Made by a program: the position numbers and the translations under genes
Notes under the pieces: generated by a model
The model's input: only the letters and a program-made list of their open reading frames with translations
The model's database searches: none
What the model was told of the DNA's origin: nothing
DNA from: Rotaria macrura
Taxonomy: Eukaryota > Rotifera > Eurotatoria > Philodinida > Philodinidae
Length of the DNA: 64,000 nt
Direction: 5' to 3'
Assembly (NCBI GenBank): GCA_900239685.1
Contig: OENT01000003.1
Span: forward strand, 248,001-312,000
Part shown: positions 38,701-52,920 of the stretch, piece by piece
How positions within the stretch are numbered: the stretch's first letter is position 1
Layout of the letters: every line of letters begins with the position of its first letter

Positions 38701-39258
38701 GGAAACAGATACATGAGTAGCGCTAATTAAAGGACTTAGTGAAGAAAAAGGACGAAATAAATATTTTACGAAGTTGAAATATACGAACTTTTAAGATAGT
38801 TTAGATAATGATAATACAAGTTGCCGTTGTAGGAAACACCTTTTGTATTACCCATTTGTGTATATGAATATGAGAGATTTCACATTGAACAGTGCAGTAT
38901 TTGTGCGTGAGTGTATATGTGAGCAAAATAAAACCTTAGAGAATTTGTTGCGCGTGTTTGTGTGTGACGTGATTTCTTTTCTTCTTTTTTTTTATTTGGT
39001 GCACAACATTTAAGAAGGAGAAAACGAGAGAGACACCTTACCGGCGTCAATTATTTGCCACTACTTTCGATTAGAGAGAAAAAGAGAATGAGTGATGAAG
39101 AAAGAACATCGGATCGAAGTAGTTAAGTATTTAACACGTCTGACAAGCATCAACATCAGCAGTAAGAACGATAAATTTTCGTTTTTGTTGTTGTTGCTGC
39201 TCGTTGACAGACATATTAGTAGCTTGAACATACATACATATAAAGGCTGACAACAGTG

Positions 39259-39294
<36 letters not shown>

Positions 39295-42200
39295 GTCTTC
39301 TGCCTTCTTCTTTTCGACAAAGAAAGAGGAACAACGAAAAAAAATAAGGTGAGCCCACCTCAGTGTTGGCCTCTCAATCTCTGTTTCTTGCCCTTCTATT
39401 TGTGATGATGATGATGATGCGACCGTGGTGATGACAAAGGCAAGCGAACGTCGATGCATCGTAAAGATTTTTAATTATTTACCTTCGATGTAGATACAAT
39501 GATCGAAAACAGAATAAAAGAGATTAAGCTTGTCTTCATAGATCTTTCAATATTTTTCTTTGACAGAAACTCATCAATGTCGCTGTGTGATACGTTTTTC
39601 TTCTGTTTACCGAGACATCAGACATATAGACATAGACACGAACTGAACGCAATTTGATAATGATGTATTCTCTGCAGTCGTTCATTCGTTATTTGCCCCA
39701 TCGTCTTTCTTTTTTGCCTTTCTTGACTGTCTGTTTCTTTTATTTTTTCTTTAGCCTAGTCGGTATTATTCGCAAGTGAATCTTTCAAATCCTCAAGTAA
39801 ATAGAGATGTTCGTCCACTTTCTCTTTTTCTCGTTTTCTTTCTTATTTGCATAACCTACCAAGATCGAAATGTTGTCATTCGCTAATGATCAACGACCTT
39901 TTGTCAAACAGAACAAATTCGACAGCCCGGAAGCTCGAAGTAGAAAGACACAGAGAGAAACAAAGACTAGTAGAGACAGAGACAGAGACAGAGAGAGAGA
40001 GAGAGAGAGTGAATGAGTGAGTGTGAGCGCTGGCCGTCAAATAAAGAATGAATTCTTCGCTTTTTGCATGCATAAAGCAAAGTGACATATCAGATGATCA
40101 GTAGTTTAAGCCAACAACAATAAATAAATAATATTTGCTTTCACAAGAAGAAGCTCTTTTTTCTTTTAGTCGTTTTATTCTTTCTTTATTATGTGTGTGC
40201 ATGTGTGAACTACTTGACTGACAGCATTTCAAAATGGTGGTGATACCTGAGAAATGAATTTCACATACTTTTGTAAAAATGAAAAGAACGGAATCGAATA
40301 TTTTGAAAGTGATTAAATACATGCATGAAGAAAAAGAAGAAATCCCACGAGTATTTACCTCCGGCAACATTGAGAAAATCGCGTCCCGACGCTTTGTAGA
40401 CTTCAATATAACGCTGTCCAATATGATGTTTATGTCGACGAAGAGCTAATTCTCGATGTTCAGTCGATACAAAACGAACTAGTGCTTCACCATTACGACG
40501 ACCTTGACTACTAAGACATAGAGCCACACCACCTCTAGAAGAGGAAAATAAAATAGAGTGCTATTTTTCAAATTAATAAGCATTATATCTAATCTTGTTT
40601 ATTCGTAAGAATTTCAATACGAAGATTATCCTAAAGGTCATTAAACTAAAGTATTATATTATGTAAACAAAGGTTAAGATTGGAAGAGAACTCAAAGTCT
40701 TACGGTGATGAAATCTACAGTGAATTTTTCAAATCAATTCGAAATTTCAAGTGATTCAATTTGCATTTGATAACAAGGCATTAAAAAAATATGAACTAAA
40801 CCGGGAAACGATTGTTGTTTTCTTTTCTCTCAACTTAATCGGTTCTAAAAGATAGCATAACTTTTACACAATGTGATCCAAAATAACTAAATAAAATTTT
40901 GTTTCATAATTTTTATTAAAAATTTTGTTACGGGTGAAAATGTCATACAGTTTTTTATATTCGATATTAAAAATTCATTATTTCTATTATTCTCACTACT
41001 AATTACTTATTTTCAAAATAATTAGACTGTGTAGGACATTAACTAACTGGTCCGTTCAATTATTTGATCTTTAACAGTGAATACCATGCTTTTTTCATAG
41101 CACAAATCGATATGTAAAATACGATGGACATATTTCAAAGTCGAACACAGCCAACATATAATCTTCATTGAATATGCAATTTTTTCTATCTCACAACCGT
41201 TCAATTGTTGTACGTAGACTAATCAACGAGTCTATTCGGTAGTGTTGGACAATTTTTAAATCCTTCTCTAATTCGCTTTCTTTTTATCATCAATGAAATA
41301 TACAAAAATCATTTTCATCAAAAGAACGATTTCTTTGAAAAAAATGTCAATCTAAATATATACATATTTCAAAAATACTGATTTTTTAGCTGACAAGATG
41401 TTTAATAAAACATCAGCTAGATCTATATTATTATCAAAATATTTATATAGTTAGAAAGATATTTCAAATATTCATCAATCGATAATATTTCTTTGAAAAC
41501 GATAACTGAACATGTGAAATATTGTTTAACATTTAATTTGTAATATTATGACTTACTTTTCTATATCAAGACCACGAAAAAATTTTGCTACATCTTGATC
41601 AGTACATTGCCATGGTAAGCCACGTGCTCGAACAACTGTACTCTCTTCAATATTATCTTCTAATGAACTAAAATAAAAAAACATAACAATATCTAATGAA
41701 TCGCTCATCATTTTCAGAAATGATTTTTGATTGTTTTCTCGTTCGCTATGTTTATAATATCAAAACAAGATAAAATAAATGTTTTGTAGATAGGTGTTTA
41801 ACAACAAATGACTCATCTATAAATCAAAAGAAATTGGATTTCCATATTCCTAGATGATGAGAAATGTATTGTTGAAAAGCAATAAGGGAAAAATCATTAG
41901 CTATTGTTTTATGTCGGTTCTTTTTTTGAACTAGCAGATATGGTGATGATCAGTTAAATGAAAATTGTTATTAATTCTCTAGTACACTCAAATGAAATGG
42001 TATCAATATCCGAAGAACTAGATTATTTTAGTTTATTATCAACGTGTTATGTGTGAAGGGATAAGACAAGCTGAAAATAATTTTCTAATACTTTTTCAAA
42101 CTGTATTACGTACTTTTCTACCATTGAAAATATGACATATTTTGCATTGACACTTTCTATATTGAATATTAAATTATATGTTGTTATCAAAATTAGATTC

Positions 42201-43914
42201 GCAATTTTGTTTGATCCTAATTTACGTGTGACTAGCAAGAAATTTCCTTTTCATGCATTTTCAACTGTTTGTTTGTTATGAAATATTATTTTTATGAATT
42301 GTCTATTTAGATTGTATGTTCTATTATGATTTTAAACACAACGAAAAGTAGTCTGTAGAGATAAGTGAAAACTATAGTCTGCAGAAAATTTAACAGATGT
42401 ATCATTGATTTTTGGTGAAATCTTTATATGTATCGAGTTTTTCTTGACATTTACGTAGAGTAGCAAAGGTGCACAACGTTTTCTTTTCGATTCTATATGT
42501 CTTGCACAACAAATTTTATTTAATTTCTAGCATTTGGTACATGGAAAAATTATGAATTATTCAGGAGAAGTATAATTTTGTGAAAAGAAAAATTTGTAAT
42601 CGTAAAAACAAGGGCAGATATGTTTTCATTCAATTTGTGTTCTATTGAGTTCATTAACTTATGATGCATTTCGACAACTTCTGAGCTCACTCAGAAATTC
42701 ACTAAATCTTAATCTTGATATTTACGTATATGTAACCTAGATTTTCAATATCCGTCTGTTTTTTTCATATTGTATAATAACAAGAAAAAAAATAATTCAA
42801 AATTTATGACATTGTTCTGTCATGATTCGTAATCTATATCCTACCATATTCCTTGCTGTAAATTAATCATTATCTGTTCAGGTTTTTCAAAATGATAACC
42901 TACGAATAGTTCAAAATATAGAAAAATAAAAACATATTTTCTTCGAATAAACTTGCCATTATTTAACATGTGATATACAATTGATTCCATATGTCTAACA
43001 TGTCGCATGCAATAATCGATCTCATCGATTGGGGAAATTGACAATTCTTAATGAAAAAAGACAAAAAGAAAGAAAGAAAGAAAAAAAAGTTAAATCATTA
43101 GATTTAAATCAATATCATATTTCACACTGTCGTAGATGGATGTGAGCTTTTGCTCTGAGGAAAAAGTCAATCATCAAGGTTCGTTTTCTCTTTCTCGTAA
43201 ATGATTAGAAAATTACTTTCAAGCATTGCATTTGTATTATAGGATTCTGTCACGTTATACATATGCTGGAATTCATGTCTCAAATCAAAATAAGACCAAT
43301 AATAAGTTGGCAATGGTATTGTTGATTTTTTAACAGTTTCCGGATGAAGACACTGCCGTAAATGAAGACAATTCTCACAAACAAATGTTAAGTTAATGCC
43401 AAAATCTGGATGTAAATAACGATCACGTAGAAGAACATCAAACTAGATGAGAAAATTTTAATTGTCGAAATCAAATTAATCTCGTATGAATACAATTTAC
43501 TTTCTTCAATGCTTCATTGAGATCAAATTCGGATGAAAACAATAGCGTTTCATCAATGCCACTTGCTTGTTTAAATTCATCATTCAAATTTTCTAGAAAC
43601 GATGGCCGTACATATTGACGATGTAAAGTTACCGTCTATGTTCGAACAACGAGCGTAATTATTTATTTGATTAGTTTTGTAAAAATAAAAAACGATCCTC
43701 TAGCAAAACATACCTTTCTTAACTCAGTATCAATAATGAGATAGATCATTTCGATAATTTCTTGTTCATCAGAACCCAGATCTTCGTCTAAGAATCCAGC
43801 AGTGATCAATGAAAATAAACATAAATATTGTTTATTATTGTCATAATTTGTTTCGACATTCGCGAACGGTACCACGGTTGTTGTCAACGGCGGTGAAGAC
43901 GATGAAGACGTCAT
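35757..43914 (-). CDS. ESRP: Epithelial splicing regulatory protein (ESRP/Fusilli)
   Basis: Thirteen exons in minus-strand order, 43914-43714, 43635-43501, 43442-43217, 43046-42957, 42899-42845, 41667-41557, 40534-40359, 38278-38184, 37011-36796, 36735-36541, 36480-36445, 36384-36159, 36073-35757 (692 aa; human ESRP1 681). It is an RNA-binding regulator of alternative splicing. The N-terminal exonuclease-like ESRP domain shows [36 protein letters not shown] and [11 protein letters not shown]1 at ~247-325 has [20 protein letters not shown] and [13 protein letters not shown]2 at ~348-430 has [17 protein letters not shown] and [14 protein letters not shown]3 at ~473-560 has [18 protein letters not shown] and GEAFIQM. 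The tail is Pro/Ser-rich. The start at 43914 fits the family N-terminus; the frame remains open upstream to 44097. Four introns exceed 1 kb, and one has a GC donor. Confidence 0.94.
37766..37790. repeat. (AC)n microsatellite
   Basis: Uninterrupted AC dinucleotide run in the 37012-38183 intron of ESRP. Confidence 0.85.
39261..39295. repeat. (TC)n microsatellite
   Basis: TC dinucleotide tract with one TTT interruption, intronic in ESRP. Confidence 0.85.
39974..40009. repeat. (GACAGA)n / (GA)n microsatellite
   Basis: Hexamer GACAGA units passing into a pure GA tract, intronic in ESRP. Confidence 0.85.
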
Positions 43915-46589
43915 TGCAGACAACAACGTGGTCGGCGAATGCGTGCGAACCCGTTTACAATTCAGGTTTAATGGCGTCTTAATAGTCAGTTTCGAAGCCG
44001 AAGAAGAAACAAGAGATATGACGATGGAAAAAATGGGCACAATATTATTAACAAATTGAATAAGAAAAAAAGTGGAAAGAATAACAAGTGGTATCACTCA
44101 CAAGACACAGAATAAGTAAAATTGATTGAAAAAAAAAGGAAGACTAATATACACACAACTGTGGCACGTCACAAAAAATAAATCGATGAATACGAAGAAA
44201 TATTAATGACGATCTACTTTTTTTTCTTTCTGTTGCTTTGTTATATTTCACATTTGAATCCTAGAACGACAATCGAATTGAATTGATAGTTAGAAGAAAA
44301 AGTAATGCTCGTTCTCGCAATGTCTTTTTTTAACATGACAAATAAGCACCATCTGTTACCGTTGGGTCATCTCTAGTGCTCAACTTTTTTTTCTCGACTT
44401 ATTGATTGTCTGATCGTGGTTTTTTTTGCGCAATCAACCGAACTTCAAACATACATTCTCGAATGGTTTTATTTCTCCTTTTTTTTTGTATTCTCTTAGT
44501 TTCAACTTATGATGTCTTGTATTGTTCAGAGTGGTTCTATACAGACGTATGTGACAGCTGTTCGTCCTAGGAATTTATTCACATGAGCGACAGACGCGAA
44601 CGTGCACAGGCCCTTCTTTCATTGAAATTGATAAACTATCATGAAAAAGAAAACAGTCCGATATAAAATCTAACATGTACATATATCACTATTAGACACA
44701 AAAAAAAGTACTATTTTTTTTTCAACTGACCTGATCATTCTGTGTATGGTTATAGTGGTTTATAATTTGAAAAACAAAACCCACCTATAGCCAGAGCAAT
44801 GGTTGATCATCAATTTATCGAAGAAGAAAAGAAAAAATTGTCCATGAGTGGAGGATACACTACAACGTCGGTAATAAACGATACGCTCCATCGGTTTTTG
44901 TTTCTTTGTCGTATAGACGTATAGAAGAAAGCGCACATGTACGAAGTCACAGTGTAGCCTTCGTCAAGCAACATCGTATTATTGAATGACCGATCTAATA
45001 TAGATCAACTTGCCACTGATACCATTGAATACGAACAAAAATAGAGAAAAAAAAAGTAACCGATAGTCAAATGTCTTTATTTATACTATGTCATATGTTG
45101 CAAAGTCTTTTCCATCGTGTATTGAATATGTAAAAAATGTATTTGAAAAGATTTGTTCTTTTCGAACTTCGTAAACATAATAGAAACAACTTAGGATGCT
45201 TTATCGAAATTTGCTTTAGTTAGTTCTTGCTTATTAATATGGTGCGAAGCACACTATTTATGCAGTCCAGTCAAAATTTCTTTTTTACTTTCCTTCTTAC
45301 TTCCTCGATGTATCTATTACGAATCGTCATTTTGTTACACGATGATCTCGAGAAAGGAAAACTCTGTCAATATTCGTTGAAATGCAATGTTCAACTATCA
45401 ATATCAAACCGATGACTTTTCTTGTGACATGTTTTAGGAGAATTTTCATTTCTTTATAAATATGCTGTTTTCGAAAATGACAAATTTTTTAAAACAAATT
45501 CATTTCTTCTTTTTTTCAGATAATTAAAATGCAAAACATAATGAAAAGCCGGGCTCCGATCTCTTTTCTCAGATGTCAAACAGATGTGCATACAGTTGAT
45601 TATAGATAATGAATCATATACATAATTAAATGATCCATCACAAGTATTCTTTTGAAACATGTTGATGCGCATCAATAGAGTTCTCGTAGTTATGAATTTA
45701 ACTACGACTATTTTTTCTATTAAATCATTTCCTTGCTCAGCTAATCATGAAAATCATGCTATCGATTTTAAATGACAACAGCAAACCTCTGCTCACGATT
45801 AAATGCAAAACCATTAAGAAAATCCTATTTCGTCGNGTAGTCGAATGAAACTCGAGTACCATCTAGTTTTATTTTGCATTAAATAAAGATTTAAAATCAA
45901 ATTAAGTTAAACTATTAGCGTACAGCTCAATATACTTCATGAAGTGAGTAAGACGTAGATCAAATACATAATATCTTACATTCAGGTATAAATTCAGCAG
46001 GTTTATATCAAAGATTCTAACAATTTGCAATAGTATCCTATGAGAAATTTTCGGAGTGTCCAAGAAATCCATTAGGATCCGACTTCAGGTCTTTTTGTCG
46101 AGGGTTTGTTCGTTATTTTTATCCAACGTTTTCCGGTGGCACGAATAATAATTATGATTGCGATTTAAAACGAAAAGAATGCGTTATCATCGATCGATGA
46201 ACAGTCGGATATAACCATCTACACATGCTATTCTCTGTTGAAACATTTGTTTACTATATTACTATCGCTCGGTGAAGCTGATTCATATGAACATAGACGA
46301 TGTCATTCGGAACAAAGAAAAATAAACGTCGTTATTGAAAAGACAAAATCAGTTGATTCATATACCTGTACTTTTTTTTTATTAAAATGAGCATTTTTTG
46401 TCCTAAAGTTTTTACAAAACCTGAATATTAAAATAAACATTACAGCAATATCTAGATTCGCATTGAATAAATGTATCCAATAAAAATTATGATGGGATTT
46501 GGATCTTTGCGATATAAATACTTTCGAATAATGATAGAATATCATATTCGCAAATTCGATAAGATAAACATGATCATAAAATCATATTA
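43915..46589. other. Upstream region of ESRP, no gene seen
   Basis: About 2.7 kb holding the ESRP 5' UTR and promoter. No convincing coding sequence. Base 45836 is N. Confidence 0.45.
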
Positions 46590-48090
46590 TGATCGTAACT
46601 TTTTCATAGACAATCATGTTCTTAATAGAATATGTGAAAAAATCCTACCTTAAATTCATCATCAATTAGATAAATTTACTATTCAACAAGATTCAATGGA
46701 ACATATTATTCTTACTGTTAATTATCCTCAACTCTAATCGTTATCACTTGTTAATTTTCAAGAAGAAATACTTTTTCAATATTTAACATGTACACTATTC
46801 GTTGTTAATTTAGAAAATAATGAAACAGTGTGACATTAACTAATGATTATTTTTATTTTGTGAATCGAAGATGATTCAATTCTTTATAATTTTCTAACTA
46901 GACAAATTACATATCGTAATATTGATGTTTTAGATGAGTGAAAAATTCAAGTGTCAGAACTTGTATCAAGTATACTTATATTGATTTTATCGTTATTTCA
47001 ACGATTTATAAATTTGAATTTTGGTCAATTGTTTCCTGATCAGAATGTACGATTACAAAATTTTGTGTCTTCAACTTTAAGTAAATTAAATATTATTGTC
47101 GAAAATTTTGATGATTGTCTTTATCTTGTTGGAAATATCTAATATTTATTATCACTGATTATTTATATGAAACGAATATCATAGAACTATTCGAGTAAAA
47201 ATAATTTCAACTTTTGTATTTTTAAGAGAAACGAATTCTTAATTATATGTTTACTATAGAAAAAACTTTCTAAATTGAAATGCTTCTCATTGAGTCCAAT
47301 TGATTTTAAACTACATGATGAGAATCAAATTATTCCATTATTTTGTCGAATGATAAATCTTAACGAATTGACTGTATGCTTGTCACTAATAAGAAATTAT
47401 TCGACTTATGTTAATAGTATTCAATTACATGATCAAATTCTTATTTAGATGGTTCGATCTAAACACAGGTGTTATTAATACAAGCATTAGAATTGATCTC
47501 CCATCGAACGAAAATATTCAATATAGTTTTACTAAAAAACGATATGCACAAGTTGGTTCGTATGTCCACTATAGATCGAAAGACAACATAGACATGTCAC
47601 ATATCTATTCAATTCCATAGGAATTCGAATATTTTCTTCATCTTAACAATTCTTTTCAAGGTAGTATGTTTGATACAATCTGATATGAGACAATGATTGA
47701 TATACGTCATTCTGAGTATAATTTGTTCGAAATTATCTCTCAAAGTTTTCTACTTCTCGAAGAATTGCAAATTACTAATTATCATCCACAAAAAAAATAA
47801 ACAACATTAGTCTATATTATAATTATATCTTATCATCTTATTCTTCTCAATCTGACTAAAGTTCATGTGGATTAGGTTGAACAATGTCTCTGCAATAAAA
47901 ACGCTCATTTTCCTTGTATGTTAGATCAATGCATCGACTATGGATAACTCGCCATAATAATAAATAATTTTACCAATAATCGAACACCTCTCAATTGTGT
48001 TAAATTCAAAAGAAACATCATTTAGATCCATTTGTATGACCAAAAAAATTTAATTAATATTTTCCTTTATCATGAATATTTCTTTCGTTA
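46590..48090 (+). pseudogene. Decayed F-box/LRR-type gene of a bdelloid-expanded family
   Basis: Translating the plus strand piecewise gives successive blocks in the right order of a family I associate with bdelloid genomes, broken by many stops and frame changes. Blocks seen: RICEKILP then IHHQLDKFTIQQDSMEHI (46630-46700), QLFPDQN and SSTLSKLNIIVENFDDCLYL (47025-47135), KLSKLKCFSLSP and RMINLNELTVCLSLIRNYST (47265-47405), NTGVINTSIRIDLPSNENIQ and KRYAQVGSYVH (47460-47575), HIYSIP*EFEYFLHLNNSFQ (47600-47660), NLFEIISQSF (47720-47750), TNYHPQKK (47775-47800), HLILLNLTKVHVD (47832-47870) and NNFTNNRTPLNCVK (47962-48005). No F-box could be found upstream and no long frame survives, so this is a dead copy. 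Confidence 0.78.
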
Positions 48091-50758
48091 GAAATTCTAT
48101 CCATAGAAGAAAATAGGTTTTGAAATTGAAATATGCTTTGATCAGCTAAAATTAAATCACAATAATAATTGAAATGAATACATCTTATCATATACGTATA
48201 TGTGATTCTTCAACTTCAACAAAAGAAGCTGTATTAGTAAATTTTATCATTTATACAGCTACTTTCCGCTAGTGTCAAATTTAAGAGACACTTAAATAAT
48301 ATCATTTTTACTAACAGTAGCAGTTGTTTTAGTATTTCAATTAGAACTAATGTAAAATATTCTCAAACAAGAAATAAAGACAGGACGAAAAAAGAAATTC
48401 TTTTAATTGAATATAAAGTGATAAATAAAAACACAGACATTTACATTTGATATTGGGAAATTTTTAATGAAAAATGAAAAATTTGTCAATCAAAAACACA
48501 ACTTTCGTTTTTATATTGTCGAGAAAGTGAATAATATTAATTGATAAAATTTAATTTAATTGATAGATAATTATTTTAAAGAGAAAATTGAGAATTCCTT
48601 GAATCTAGAATAAATAAGAAAGGAAAGGCAAGAGTTTGAAATAAACGACATAAAATACATGTCAATTCGTCAACTAAATAATTTTTCTTTTTCTTGCATC
48701 ATCATATTAAGAAACGTTGTCTGTCTCATTAATAATCATTTACGAGAGACAGTCCATGACTGAATCGAAGATTTGTGTCATTTTACATCAATGAATAATA
48801 GTGATCGTATTCAAGCTTATTCACAATAAGATGCTACTTGAAATTGCATGGAATCACTTCGGCTTGATTTGTATACTACTAGAAGAAAATATTTCTTTTC
48901 TTATTTATAGTTAAGTCAATTTTAATGATAAGAAAGTATTGACAGCTATTATGTTTAGCATAATATATTATCCATAAGATAATAAATTTTCTCTTTCACT
49001 TGCTGAACGTTTGAGACGTATTACATGTTCACTAAATAGCTACATATGGTACGTTGCTATTTGGTCGAAAAATTATACTGCAATGAAAAAAAGAGAATAG
49101 AAGTAAACAGCTGAATTGTTTTTACTTTCGTGAACAATTATTTTCGAACTAAAATGATTATAGAAACATACTCACAACTCGTAATAGAGTTTTCTAGGTA
49201 ATGAATTTTACAATGGCTACTCGAGGGGTAACATAGTTTCAATAGACAATCAGGAGTTTCATAATATTGAGATGTTGATCTTCAAATCCTAAGATGACTT
49301 TATTAATTATAGAAGTTCAAATACTTATAAATATAGATATTAGAAAAATAATGCAAAAAAGCATATTAATATTTAAGACATAGTCTTTTCGTTTTTATAT
49401 ATTCTCTACTTCAATAGATGATAGTGGTTTTTAATTTTTTGACTTTCTAATGAATATTTTCAGTGATCCTAAAGAAATAAATGAACACCTTTTTGAGACT
49501 ATATATAAATATATATTGACTGACAATGTTTCCGATACGTCGAAAAGTTTTTAATTTGCAACACACTGTTTTGTTCATTTAAACTTATTGAAAATCATAA
49601 TTTTTATTGAAACTATATTTTTTTTTGCAATCATATTGCCGTACCTGATCTCAATCGATATAAGATACAAATAGAATTCCTTTTTATAGATTCGGAAAAC
49701 GTTCAAGTAATTTCCGTATATATGAACATTCGATAATATAAACGAGTAGTGATATTTTCTATTCCAGCAAAAGATAGTCCGAATAAGTCAACTCATCGAA
49801 TACTGAGTTTTATTTACTTATGAGATTATTTTTATTCTAAATGTACAAATAATCGGTCAATTCTAATTAGAAAAAAAGCAATCAACTTCTAGCACATGCA
49901 AACTCATCTGTTTTTAATATTCATACCTGAAGCGATGTTTACTTAAAAAACTGATAGTTAGAACTTTTCATATGTACTATCTATAATCTTGACTAGCAAA
50001 TCAAATAGAATTAGTCTTCGCTGCGGTATCTGATATTTATTTTAACGTTACTAAGTGCTACAATTTCAGAAATACCTAGACTAGCTTGTCTGTTATCTAT
50101 GCACAAGTCAATCTCCCCCTACTGCTAAACAATAATGTAGTACTGATAATAGTCAACAGGCTATTTACTAGCATAAATATTTATTTATATTATCGATCTT
50201 ATTCTAAAAGAATCAATTTCATGGTGTCAGATTTAACATGTCGAATATGTGCAGTTTTCTTTTTCAAGAAGTTTCAATGAAACGTAGAAATAACTAATAT
50301 TATCATTTATGAAACAGTTTATTTTTCATGCGTTCTGTATTTTTCACATATGCATTTCTAATCTCAAATTGTACAAAGATAATCTAATATGAGGAACTAG
50401 TGATTCTTTTCATCATCGTTTACAACATTTATCATTCTGTTAAAGACAAAATTTTAGTGTATAAAAAAAGAAAAAGAGAAAAAAAAAGATAATTGAATCA
50501 ATTTTGAAAATGCCTATGTCTTTGTTGCTCATCGATTCATACATCCACATACGCGCACAAACATAATAATCACAAAGCAAGAAATTGGAGCGCATTTTGA
50601 AAATAAAGGTTGAAATATACCAGTGAGATCATTAATAAACACACACGCACACACACACACACACACACACTTACACGCGCGCACACGAACACTATCTACA
50701 TATGAAAAGAGAAAAACCGAAACGAGAGAACAAAAAACGACGGTGAGAAAACAGATAT
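48091..50758. other. Intergenic, 2.7 kb
   Basis: AT-rich with no supported gene. Contains an AC microsatellite at 50639-50670 just downstream of the forkhead gene, in its presumed 3' UTR. Confidence 0.45.
50639..50670. repeat. (CA)n microsatellite
   Basis: CA dinucleotide run with a single G interruption near its start. Confidence 0.85.
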
Positions 50759-52603
<1,845 letters not shown>

Positions 52604-52865
52604 TATTTTTAATATTTTGTTTGTATTTATCCGATTGAAGAGAAAAAATACTAGTACATTAATAATAACACGAATTAATATTTATGTTGATGATGGTGAT
52701 GATGTTAGTATCACAGAAGTCACTCGTCGTTTCAATAACACAAAGAAGAAAACAAAAATAATAATAACATTGTAACTATGAGCTAAGTAAAACAAATAGG
52801 AAGCTAGTCGTTGTTATTAAATACAGAGATTAGTTGCCGATACTTCTGACTGATGTTGTTGTTGA

Positions 52866-52920
52866 AAATGATGATGACAATAATAATAATAATGATGATG
52901 ATGATGATGATGATGATGAT
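52866..52920. repeat. (GAT)n/(AAT)n microsatellite
   Basis: ATG/GAT and AAT triplet runs about 270 bp upstream of the forkhead start codon; the poly-Ile frame across it is an artefact. Confidence 0.85.

Larger units (their letters stand above)
38279..40358 (-). other. 2.1-kb ESRP intron with purine/pyrimidine microsatellites
   Basis: Largest ESRP intron, between the exons ending RRM1 and opening RRM2. It holds a TC run at 39261-39295 and a GACAGA/GA run at 39974-40009, plus other pyrimidine-rich sequence around 39700-39850. Open frames across these repeats (Arg-Glu or Ser-Leu rich) are artefacts of the repeats. Confidence 0.7.

Noticed and set aside
39061-39459. Open minus-strand frames rich in Arg-Glu/Glu-Arg over a TC tract
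   Set aside because: They read through a microsatellite inside an ESRP intron; composition is explained by the repeat.
39876-40088. Ser/Leu-rich minus-strand frame over the GA tract
   Set aside because: Artefact of the GACAGA/GA repeat inside the same intron.
45227-46653. Short frames on both strands between ESRP and the F-box pseudogene
   Set aside because: No conserved blocks, no splice logic; only the part from about 46590 shows family resemblance.
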